A stretch of 7,089 nucleotides of DNA, taken from NCBI GenBank assembly GCA_021160565.1, contig JAGHCG010000082.1, positions 1 through 7,089 of the forward strand, read 5' to 3'. The notes beneath the pieces were generated by a model that ran no database searches, had not been told where the DNA came from, and worked only from the letters and a program-made list of their open reading frames with translations. The translations under genes and the position numbers were made by a program. Source of the DNA: a bacterium. Its GTDB lineage: Bacteria > Ratteibacteria > UBA8468 > B48-G9 > JAFGKM01. Within the stretch, counting starts at the first letter, position 1. The number at the start of each line of letters is the position of its first letter. This document shows, piece by piece, positions 1 through 6,259 of this stretch.

Positions 1-2
1 TC

Positions 3-1715
3 TTTCCTGAGAGGGTATCAGATGGTTTATTATTAATAGAAAGTTTTAAAAAGCTCTGCGGGAAAATAGAAAAGGTTATTGGGAAAGAAAACAACTGGGA
101 AAATTTAAGAAATACTATCGTAATTACTGACCTTCTTTCCTCTGAATTAAAGGAAATTAATCTTCTATCCACTGGTAAAGAGGTTTATAAGATATTATTG
201 GGAATGCTAATCCTTGCCTTTCCTGAAGTGTGTTTTTTACCACTTGATAAATTTTCTAAAGAATATAATTATAATCTTCTAAAAATTTCTCCACCGATAT
301 TTGACCCTGAAGGGAATAGAAATAAAGTTAAAGAAAAGATAAAAGAGTTAGTAAAAACCTTTGTTTATTTTCCCAGAGAAAAAATTTCTTATTCAATCGA
401 TGAGGAAAAAAAATATGCATATTTAAGCGGTTATACAGCTTATAAAGCATACTACAGAGATTATCTAATAACAACAAAAACTCATATGGATTTTCTTTTG
501 AAGGAGCAAAAAGGAGAAAATGGAGATATTGTCTTTGAAGATATATTTATAAATTTTGTTGATAGACCAACAGGAGAAGAAGGAAATTTGCATTTTTCGG
601 ATTTAGAGGAGAGATATGACACTTATCCTAGATTAAAAAAAATTAAAAAGCACATCTACCTTACAGTAGGACATGAAAATATTCCGAGAAAGCCTTTTAT
701 AAAGAATAAGAAATATTTCAACAAATGGAAAAAGTTTATTCTTTATAAACCTATCGGAGGGATATATAACATTTTGATAAAATCCGGGCTCTGGAAGGAA
801 TATAGAGAAAGAAGGAAAAGAATAGAAAGGGAATTGGAGAAGAATATTAAAAAATTGAGAAATTTAAAAGAGTTTCCAGAAGAAGGTGGACATTCAGCTC
901 CAGGAAGGATTCTGGCTGTTGTAAATGTTCTTCTGGAAAGAGCAGAAAGAATTTTTGAAACTTCGGATGAAGTGGAAGATTGTATACATGGAGCGACTCT
1001 TGCTTTGGAAGCTCAGGAATTATTAAATTATAAAACTCCCACTACATCTATAGAGGCAATTGCTTTGAGGAATAAACTTGAAGTGAAGGCAGAATGTTTG
1101 TTTTATGGAGTTACTCACCGTATAGAGGTAAAGAAAAGAATAGAAGAAATAAAACAAGATATAAATCTCACAGCAAAGTGGTTTAACCCGAAGGTAAAAA
1201 CACTTTCAATTTACAATGCATTAATTAATATTGTTAATGAAATCACCGGCATTTTTGCAAAATATGGGCAGTTTGATGAAGAAATGGTATGTAGAAAATA
1301 TCTTCGTGATTTTATAAGGAGAGAAAATTTGGTGAGTTTAAAAACAAGTGGCAAGTATCTTTTTTTAATCTTAAATATTATTTTTTACCCAATCAGATTC
1401 TATGTAGAGTTACTTGTTAGTTCTCTGAATTTATTTATTTTCGCCTTAATAGGATGGCCTATCTTTTTTACAATGCTGGTGAAAATTTTATATAACACTC
1501 ATGGCGTTATTATATTTCCCGAAAAATTATATTCTTCCACTGCTCAGATTTTTATAAGAGTTTTTGTTCCTTTTATGGGATTTGAACCTCTCTGGAATTA
1601 TACAGAAAACATGTGCGTTTATCAACAGATTTTCATTATCCTGCTTGCTATTTTTGGATTCATGCATCTTGGAATCTTTATTTCTCATCTTTATACTTTG
1701 ATTACAAGAAGGTAG
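3..1715 (+). CDS. Large membrane-anchored protein of unknown function, 5'-partial
   Basis: The reading frame is open from the left edge, and 570 residues are visible before the TAG stop at 1713-1715. The first ATG-like options inside the window (TTG at 198, ATG at 204) have no Shine-Dalgarno site. The 65 codons before 198 read as normal protein (FPERVSDGLLLIESF...), so the true start lies upstream of the window. Visible residues about 1-260 are mixed alpha/beta and charged. A Lys/Arg/Glu-rich helix runs at about 262-290. A helical segment at about 297-385 begins HSAPGRILAVV and contains ALEAQELL, KTPTTSIEA and KAECLFYGV. Its regular, proline-marked helices look like the most family-defining part. 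Hydrophobic stretches at about 452-475, 476-497 and 543-566 indicate a C-terminal membrane anchor with a short charged tail (ITRR). The small downstream gene follows 32 bases later and is probably co-transcribed. I do not recognise the family. Coding status is near certain; function is unknown. Confidence 0.9.
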   Translation, partial: FPERVSDGLLLIESFKKLCGKIEKVIGKENNWENLRNTIVITDLLSSELKEINLLSTGKEVYKILLGMLILAFPEVCFLPLDKFSKEYNYNLLKISPPIFDPEGNRNKVKEKIKELVKTFVYFPREKISYSIDEEKKYAYLSGYTAYKAYYRDYLITTKTHMDFLLKEQKGENGDIVFEDIFINFVDRPTGEEGNLHFSDLEERYDTYPRLKKIKKHIYLTVGHENIPRKPFIKNKKYFNKWKKFILYKPIGGIYNILIKSGLWKEYRERRKRIERELEKNIKKLRNLKEFPEEGGHSAPGRILAVVNVLLERAERIFETSDEVEDCIHGATLALEAQELLNYKTPTTSIEAIALRNKLEVKAECLFYGVTHRIEVKKRIEEIKQDINLTAKWFNPKVKTLSIYNALINIVNEITGIFAKYGQFDEEMVCRKYLRDFIRRENLVSLKTSGKYLFLILNIIFYPIRFYVELLVSSLNLFIFALIGWPIFFTMLVKILYNTHGVIIFPEKLYSSTAQIFIRVFVPFMGFEPLWNYTENMCVYQQIFIILLAIFGFMHLGIFISHLYTLITRR

Positions 1716-1734
1716 AATGGATATTTTTTAAAAG

Positions 1735-1741
1735 AAGGAGG
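1735..1741 (+). promoter_or_regulatory. Strong ribosome binding site deciding the start of the 89-residue gene
   Basis: AAGGAGG lies 6 bases before the ATG at 1748. It fixes this start over an in-frame upstream opening at 1613, which lies inside the preceding gene in another frame and has no such site. Confidence 0.85.
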
Positions 1742-1747
1742 GGAGAA

Positions 1748-2017
1748 ATGGCAAATGAAGAGAAGAAGCAGGAAGAAGTGGAAAACAAAGATAAGAAATG
1801 GCGAAATATCTTTTTATGGATAGGAGCTGTAATCATAAGTATTATTTTAATCTTTTTAGGAATTGAGCTTTTAAAATTACTATTAGAAACAATAAATGCT
1901 TCCTTAGAATGGAGTAATGTGGTTTACAATCTTGGAGTGATGGGTATATCCGGGGGTATTATTTGTTATTTAGCAAGAATATTGAAGGAGATTTCTGAAA
2001 TTTCTCACTGGGAGTGA
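1748..2017 (+). CDS. Small two-helix membrane protein, unknown function
   Basis: This encodes 89 residues. The start is ATG at 1748 because AAGGAGG sits 6 bases upstream. The frame is open back to 1613, but that extension overlaps the end of the preceding gene and reads as shadow sequence. The N-terminus (residues 1-19, MANEEKKQEEVENKDKK...) is highly charged and probably cytoplasmic. A hydrophobic helix at about 20-43 and a second Gly-rich one at about 57-77 (NLGVMGISGGIICYLA) are joined by a short polar loop, and a short acidic tail ends in SHWE. Both ends are predicted on the same side, forming a hairpin. The size and topology resemble small accessory membrane subunits or holin-like proteins, but no family signature is visible. 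It follows the large membrane-anchored protein by 32 bases and probably works with it. Confidence 0.85.
   Translation: MANEEKKQEEVENKDKKWRNIFLWIGAVIISIILIFLGIELLKLLLETINASLEWSNVVYNLGVMGISGGIICYLARILKEISEISHWE
2005..2017. terminator. Possible short bidirectional hairpin at the convergent gene ends (weak)
   Basis: TCACT-GGG-AGTGA forms a perfect 5-base-pair stem with a 3-base loop, overlapping the stop codon of the small plus-strand gene. On the plus strand a T-rich stretch follows only at about 2032-2051, about 15 bases past the stem, so it does not match a standard intrinsic terminator. On the minus strand no T-run follows closely. Only 28 bases separate the two convergent stops (2017 and 2046), so any termination signal has to lie here or inside the genes. 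Confidence 0.25.
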
Positions 2018-2045
2018 AATAAGCCAACATATTTTTCTGATCTTT

Positions 2046-2522
2046 TTATTTCTTCTTAAGTTTCTCCATATCTTTCTTAATCATTTCTCCCATTTTTTTA
2101 AATACATCTTTTACTTTTTTCTGAAATTCACTTTCAGGTAATTTAACAAATACTGTTTCACCATTACGGAGTTTTCTACTATTTAGATTGTGAGAAGGAA
2201 TAACACAAATTTTCTGGCTGGAAGGAAATAATCTTTCTCTTTTCACAATAAATTTTGTATTTTCAGTAAACATATCTTTATAATCCGGATAAATTTTAAT
2301 CATCAAAGCAACTTTTCCTTCTTTCAACACTATCTTTTCTATCTCTCCAACAGGGACTTCATTCATCAAAATTTTATCCCCGATGTTTACATTTGGCTTC
2401 TTTTCAAAAAGAAGATATAAGGTAAATGGCCTTTTAAAACCTATCACTATACCTATTAATATCAGGAAAACTATCCCAACACCAATAAAAATAAATTTTA
2501 AATTAGCCTTTTTCCTAAACAT
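2046..2522 (-). CDS. Single-pass membrane protein with MCE/MlaD-like domain
   Basis: This is a 158-residue protein. Residues 1-8 are basic, and 9-29 form one hydrophobic helix (FIFIGVGIVFLILIGIVIGF), which anchors the rest outside the cytoplasmic membrane. Residues 33-128 follow the MCE/MlaD layout: a strand (FTLYLLFE), NIGDKILMNEVPVGEIEKI in place of the usual gly-x-x-V-x-x-x-G-V-x-V-G-x-V-x-x-I motif, a V-x-L-x-I-x-I strand (KVALMIKIYPDY), then a segment like the 'GLLG-x-K-Y-V-x-L' strand (ERLFPSSQKICVIPS), and LRNGETVFV. Residues 131-158 are a Lys-rich amphipathic helix. Known MCE proteins form hexameric rings that carry lipids between membranes, usually with an ABC permease and ATPase. 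No such partners are in this window. The gene starts 25 bases inside the end of the CvpA-like gene and has a consensus ribosome binding site. The family call rests on motif pattern, not a search. Confidence 0.75.
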   Translation of the reverse strand: MFRKKANLKFIFIGVGIVFLILIGIVIGFKRPFTLYLLFEKKPNVNIGDKILMNEVPVGEIEKIVLKEGKVALMIKIYPDYKDMFTENTKFIVKRERLFPSSQKICVIPSHNLNSRKLRNGETVFVKLPESEFQKKVKDVFKKMGEMIKKDMEKLKKK

Positions 2523-2959
2523 GCCACCTCCTTTTCAATGGAAGGAGAAAAGTGTTCAATTATAAGCAGAAAATATTTCACAATTAAAGAATTTTCAAGC
2601 TGCGTGCGAAGATGTGGAGCATATTTATAAAGAAGAAAAATTATAGAAAAAGAGATTATAACACCAGCAATTGCTCCCACGATTAAACCTAATAAGGTAT
2701 TGAATAGAACAACTTTACCTATTTTCCCTATCAAATGGCCAATTATTCCAAAGATTACCCAGAAAAAAACAAAAATTATTATTCCAAGAACAAAATTCAG
2801 AGGAAAACTCAATCCTATTGCTCTGGACAAATAATAACCAAAAATAAATCCGAGAATTATCCCTACAATAAAAATTGAAATTTTAATAAGACCTGCGCAT
2901 CCTCCATATAAAGCACCAAATATAATTAATCCCAATACCAGCCAATCAAATCCTGTCAT
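2498..2959 (-). CDS. CvpA-like four-helix inner membrane protein
   Basis: This encodes 153 residues from the ATG at 2959-2957. The frame can be extended 12 codons upstream to 2995, but AAGGAGGG stands 5 bases before ATG 2957-2959, so the shorter form is chosen. It opens with MTGFDWLVLGLIIFGALYGG followed by a CAGLIK turn, the pattern of CvpA (colicin V production) proteins: an early Asp, two glycine-rich helices and a Gly/Arg-or-Lys turn. Helices lie at about 5-20, 24-45, 54-76 and 87-111. The last is preceded by NTLLGLIVGAIAGVI, matching the family's second conserved glycine motif. A soluble tail of about 40 residues follows. CvpA proteins are inner-membrane proteins linked to envelope stress tolerance; their biochemical role is not well defined. 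The gene overlaps the upstream transglutaminase-like gene by 14 bases and the downstream MCE-like gene by 25 bases, so all three are probably made together. Confidence 0.8.
   Translation of the reverse strand: MTGFDWLVLGLIIFGALYGGCAGLIKISIFIVGIILGFIFGYYLSRAIGLSFPLNFVLGIIIFVFFWVIFGIIGHLIGKIGKVVLFNTLLGLIVGAIAGVIISFSIIFLLYKYAPHLRTQLENSLIVKYFLLIIEHFSPSIEKEVACLGKRLI
2526..2533 (-). promoter_or_regulatory. Consensus ribosome binding site for the MCE-like gene
   Basis: On the minus strand AAGGAGGT precedes ATG (2522-2520) by 3 bases, and by 4 counted from GGAGG. It lies inside the final codons of the CvpA-like gene. This fixes the start and suggests translational coupling. Confidence 0.85.
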
Positions 2960-4052
2960 TTTTCCCTCCTTCAGTTTTTTCCACTTCCGGAACATTCACT
3001 GTTACAGGAATGCCTGGAACAGGAAGAAGTTCTGCTTCTTCCAATGAGTCCCCGGGAGGAAGTTTCCCTATTTTCCATCCTTCTCCTGCCATTTCACAAT
3101 AGTAGTATCTCTTACCCTGATACTCTATAAAATCTCCTGAAATACCCTTAACTCCAGAAATACCCAAAGCACAATGGCGAAGAAGTAATATTAGACCTAC
3201 ATCATATCCCATTGATTTTAAAAGTGCAGCTCCTAAAATTGAAAAATCTTCACAGTCACCCTTCTGTTCTACCAGAGTTTCTAAAGGATATTTAGGATAT
3301 TCTCCTTTTATTACTTCTCTTCCGTCTTCTTCATCATAAGCATAGGAAATAACTGACTGGACAAACGAAAGAACAAAATCAACTTCTTCATATGTATTAT
3401 AAGGTTTACCCATTTTTATTAATTGATATGCTAATTCTCTTATTTCAGGACATATTCCTTTTGCCACATACTCTTCAGCCCATTTCTCAGCGGGAACTCT
3501 CTGTTTTTTAGTATAATTTTCATACATTTCTCTCCGGATACTCAGTCTTAAACTATAGGGAACTCCTTTATACTGCCACTGAAAATCTTTTATAATAATA
3601 TCTTCTCTTAATTCTATCCCCTTCTCTTCCATTAAAGTGGAAACATCGAGCAGGGGTATCTCTTCTTCAGATTCTTCAAACTCCAACTTTTTAGGGGAAA
3701 TTTCTATCCCTATGGTGTTTAAAAAAGAAATACACAATATTGGGAGAGCAAAACTAAAATAAAAGAAATTGAAGTTTCTAAAAGCTGTTAAAAGATACAG
3801 AATAGAAGTAATTATGCCACTTAGTATTACCCATTCAACCCCTCTTTTTCTAATAAGATTTTCCAAATCTCTTTTTCTTTGAGGAATATAGGAATGGATT
3901 AAATGAAGACTGAAGAGTGATAGAAGAAATGTAAGGGAAAACAATATACAAGGAGCAAAAATATAGGAGAGTTTAAATTTGAAAAAGAATTTCCACAAGA
4001 AGTAAAATGGTGCCCACAAAAAAGTATAAATAATCAATGAAAGAAAAAGCAC
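2946..4052 (-). CDS. Membrane protein with transglutaminase-like cysteine domain
   Basis: This encodes 368 residues from a GTG start at 4052-4050, with AGGAGG 5 bases upstream. The N-terminal 116 residues hold about four membrane helices (roughly 1-20, 28-50, 73-90, 95-116). The loop at 51-72 (IPQRKRDLENLIRKR) is strongly basic and probably cytoplasmic. An acidic linker at 121-150 leads to the catalytic domain. The transglutaminase-like core is clear: YPKYPLETLVEQKGDCEDFS with Cys267 as nucleophile, then LLRHCALGI with His293, and YYYCEMAGEGWKIG where Glu320 probably completes the triad. The domain fits protease or amidase relatives of transglutaminase more than true cross-linking enzymes, because the DCEDFSILGAALL and H-C-A-L-G segments match that group. 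Its substrate is unknown. If four helices are real, the N- and C-termini are on the same side, and the positive loop favours a cytoplasmic domain; the count is uncertain. The 728-residue gene ends one base upstream, and the CvpA-like gene starts inside this gene's end. Confidence 0.85.
   Translation of the reverse strand: MLFLSLIIYTFLWAPFYFLWKFFFKFKLSYIFAPCILFSLTFLLSLFSLHLIHSYIPQRKRDLENLIRKRGVEWVILSGIITSILYLLTAFRNFNFFYFSFALPILCISFLNTIGIEISPKKLEFEESEEEIPLLDVSTLMEEKGIELREDIIIKDFQWQYKGVPYSLRLSIRREMYENYTKKQRVPAEKWAEEYVAKGICPEIRELAYQLIKMGKPYNTYEEVDFVLSFVQSVISYAYDEEDGREVIKGEYPKYPLETLVEQKGDCEDFSILGAALLKSMGYDVGLILLLRHCALGISGVKGISGDFIEYQGKRYYYCEMAGEGWKIGKLPPGDSLEEAELLPVPGIPVTVNVPEVEKTEGGKNDRI
2964..2971 (-). 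promoter_or_regulatory. Ribosome binding site that decides the CvpA-like start
   Basis: On the minus strand AAGGAGGG lies inside the last codons of the transglutaminase-like gene, with GGAGG 5 bases before the ATG at 2959-2957. No comparable site precedes the longer alternative start at 2995. Confidence 0.85.
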
Positions 4053-4053
4053 T

Positions 4054-6240
4054 TTATCCTCCTATCCATTTTATATCATCTATATTTATTTCTTCCTGTA
4101 TTACATATAAAGAGATTCTGTAAAGTGGGGATGTTTCTCTTTTTTCTAATGTAAAATAGCGAGAAAGACAAGTAGAAAATTTATCTGAAACCTCTTTACA
4201 CTCTTTTGAAGGAAATTCTAAAAGAGCTCTCAACTCTCCTATGAAACTTCCCGGTTTTAAGATAATGTATGGAAAAGAAACTTTTTGGAGTAATGCGAGA
4301 ACTTTTTCTTTTCTTTCCGGTTTGTTTCTCAACACTTCACAAATTGATAAATTAACCAATCTCCCTGCATAAGGAAGGGCTTTAAGAGATGCTTTTTCAA
4401 TGAGAGTGTATTCCCATCTATTGAAACTTTCCTGTTCGGGAGAGGAAAGTCTTTGCCAGAATTCCAGAGGAGATTCTGAAACCACAAAATCTTCCGCCAC
4501 TTTCTCAATATCAAAGTTAATATATTTTTCAAACTCACGAATTTCTGCATCTGATTGTTCTTTAGAAGAAGGGATATCCACTGCATAACTTAAAAAACCA
4601 TATCCTGGTAATGGAGAAGGTAAATATTTTCGTTTACAGAAATCAACAATTTCTTCAACACGAAGTTTTGTTCTCTCCATTCCTCTTCTCAATTCCTCTA
4701 CCACCTCCTTCAACTTTACACACAGGTCTTTTAAAATTTCGTATTCCACTTTTTTCATCAAATTTTCCCATTTTTTCTCAATAAGTTTTTTAATTTCCTG
4801 AAATATTCTCAAAACTCTGGATACCCATGTATCCCAATAGATATAACTACTTCCTACTAATAGAAGAGAAAGGAAAGTAGGTATAAGGCGAGTTTTAAAA
4901 GATTTTAAATTAAGAAATATAAGAACTAAGGGGAGAAAAGCCGTAAAAGTTCTGGCTATCAACGAGTTTTTTCGAGGGCCATTTTCACATTCTCTTTCCA
5001 ACTGAGAAATTTTATCTTCTATATTTACTTCAATACTTTTAGCGGGTTCTTCTATTTTATAATTCTCAAGGACCGAATAAATCTGCTTTAAAAACTCGAT
5101 AGCAAGTAAAACTCCTCCTTTTTCAGCTTTAAGGATGTGATTTAAATAATCATTGAGTTTATATCTGAAATCACTGACAAATTTGTCAATATAACTTTTT
5201 AATATTTTCTTATTTACTTCCGCATATTCTGGTAATTTAGTTTCTAAATCAACGAAAAACTTTGTAAGGAGTTTAACCTTATCTGGCTCTTCATATGGCA
5301 GAGGGAGATTTTCAAAACAGATAGGATTAATGGTTTTTATTCTATTTTTCATATGTTTTATCAATACTTCAGGGGAGAGCATTGGAAATTCATTGATAAA
5401 ACTATTGGAGTAAAAACTCACCTTATCTTCAGAGAACTTTCCAATAAAAGATTTCTCTATTATTTCCCCACCCTTCATTACTAAAACTGTTTCAAGGATA
5501 TACTCTATTGGGAGAGAAAGAGTAAATCCGGAAAATGAACAGCATTTATGTTCTGAAACTCCGATGGTTTTCACCCAACTCCCAAATTCCATTACTTTTT
5601 CATTTTCTACAAACTGGATAGGTTTTGTGCGAAGATATCTTATTAAGTAAATTATGAGTGAGTAAAAATTTTCCTCTTTTTCAATTATTACCCCTTCAGG
5701 ATTGGATATATCAAAGAAAAAAACTTTATCAAAAAACTTTATCCAATTGAAGTCAGCAATATTGAAAAGTTTTGCAGATTCCTTTCTATCTGTATATGAT
5801 TTGTTAAGATTTCTTAAGATAAATATTCCTATTTTGTAAAGAGTAGGATTACCAATTCTATCCAAGATGTGGCTAAAGAATTGCTGGAAAGAATTAATTT
5901 TTTTTTCAATATTATGTTTGGTTAAATCAGATACCACAATTAGTTGATTGGAATGGTCCAGAATTTTGTATCCTTTATCTGTAAATTTCGTCAAAGTCTC
6001 ACTGCTGAAAATATTGATGATTTTTTCTTCAAGAGAAGTACTCTCTTTTTCCCAATCCACCCATGGATAGAAGATTTCTACCTCTTTATCTTTGGAAGGA
6101 AAAAGTTCATAATATTTATTTTTTAAAGAATCAACATTAAATGAGAAAAAAACCTGAATTGTCCGGGAAACATATTCCTGATGTTCTTCTTTATTTTCCT
6201 TTACTTTATCATGGATGGTTCTCTTTAAATTTTCAAGCAT
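4054..6240 (-). CDS. Large protein with central membrane hairpin and coiled coil; possibly tubulin-like-associated
   Basis: This encodes 728 residues from ATG at 6240-6238. Residues about 27-205 look like an alternating alpha/beta fold: strands TIQVFFSFN, NQLIVVSDL, YKIGIFILRNL and DKVFFFDISNPEGVII, each followed by a helix. About 205-260 is a soluble region (KCCSFSGFTLSLPIEYILE). About 345-420 is helical. A hydrophobic pair at about 431-446 and 451-470 forms a membrane hairpin. About 472-535 is a Lys/Glu-rich coiled coil (IKKLIEKKWENLMKKVEYEI). The C-terminal part has PGYGFL (545-550), a helical region, and a basic-acidic tail DDIKWIGG. The arrangement 'strand-FFFDISNPEG ... helix ... FTLSLPIEYILE' recalls segments in very large bacterial tubulin-like (Tub_2) proteins, but this is memory of pattern and not a match. 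No Walker A/B or tubulin GTP-binding motif was found. It lies second in the operon, 19 bases after the partial gene and one base before the transglutaminase-like gene. Coding is certain; function is unknown. Confidence 0.9.
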   Translation of the reverse strand: MLENLKRTIHDKVKENKEEHQEYVSRTIQVFFSFNVDSLKNKYYELFPSKDKEVEIFYPWVDWEKESTSLEEKIINIFSSETLTKFTDKGYKILDHSNQLIVVSDLTKHNIEKKINSFQQFFSHILDRIGNPTLYKIGIFILRNLNKSYTDRKESAKLFNIADFNWIKFFDKVFFFDISNPEGVIIEKEENFYSLIIYLIRYLRTKPIQFVENEKVMEFGSWVKTIGVSEHKCCSFSGFTLSLPIEYILETVLVMKGGEIIEKSFIGKFSEDKVSFYSNSFINEFPMLSPEVLIKHMKNRIKTINPICFENLPLPYEEPDKVKLLTKFFVDLETKLPEYAEVNKKILKSYIDKFVSDFRYKLNDYLNHILKAEKGGVLLAIEFLKQIYSVLENYKIEEPAKSIEVNIEDKISQLERECENGPRKNSLIARTFTAFLPLVLIFLNLKSFKTRLIPTFLSLLLVGSSYIYWDTWVSRVLRIFQEIKKLIEKKWENLMKKVEYEILKDLCVKLKEVVEELRRGMERTKLRVEEIVDFCKRKYLPSPLPGYGFLSYAVDIPSSKEQSDAEIREFEKYINFDIEKVAEDFVVSESPLEFWQRLSSPEQESFNRWEYTLIEKASLKALPYAGRLVNLSICEVLRNKPERKEKVLALLQKVSFPYIILKPGSFIGELRALLEFPSKECKEVSDKFSTCLSRYFTLEKRETSPLYRISLYVIQEEINIDDIKWIGG
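4058..4063 (-). promoter_or_regulatory. Ribosome binding site supporting a GTG start
   Basis: On the minus strand AGGAGG sits within the last codons of the 728-residue gene, 5 bases before GTG (4052-4050). It makes the rare GTG start credible. The stop TAA of the upstream gene lies between the site and the start, with one base separating stop and start. Confidence 0.8.
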
Positions 6241-6249
6241 TTCAGAAAA

Positions 6250-6253
6250 CCTT
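6250..6253 (-). promoter_or_regulatory. Weak ribosome binding site of the 728-residue gene
   Basis: AAGG stands 9 bases before ATG (6240-6238), within the 19-base gap after the upstream stop. It is much weaker than the other sites in this operon. The start may depend partly on ribosomes finishing the upstream gene. Confidence 0.5.
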
Positions 6254-6259
6254 ATAAGA

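Noticed and set aside
1698..1727. TTGATT ... TATTTT promoter-like pair before the small gene
   Set aside because: The predicted transcript would start at or within the ribosome binding site, and AT-rich DNA makes such pairs by chance.
1613..1747. N-terminal extension of the small plus-strand gene
   Set aside because: It overlaps the end of the upstream gene in another frame, lacks a ribosome binding site at its start, and AAGGAGG at 1735 points to the ATG at 1748.
2018..2045. A standard intrinsic terminator in the convergent gap
   Set aside because: The only hairpin nearby is short and overlaps a stop codon, and its T-rich stretch is too far from the stem. It is kept as a weak candidate only.
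2383..2565. Plus-strand frame across the MCE/CvpA junction
   Set aside because: It is antisense to two clear genes, has low-complexity translation and no ribosome binding site.
2960..2995. Longer start for the CvpA-like gene
   Set aside because: The 12 extra residues fall in the tail of the transglutaminase-like gene, and the strong ribosome binding site sits just before the inner ATG (2959-2957).
4329..4588. Short frames on both strands inside the 728-residue gene
   Set aside because: They lie wholly within a long well-supported gene and have no start signals of their own.
5944..6126. Plus-strand frame near the 5' end of the 728-residue gene
   Set aside because: It is antisense to the gene, Phe/Ile-rich from complementary AT-rich codons, and without a ribosome binding site.
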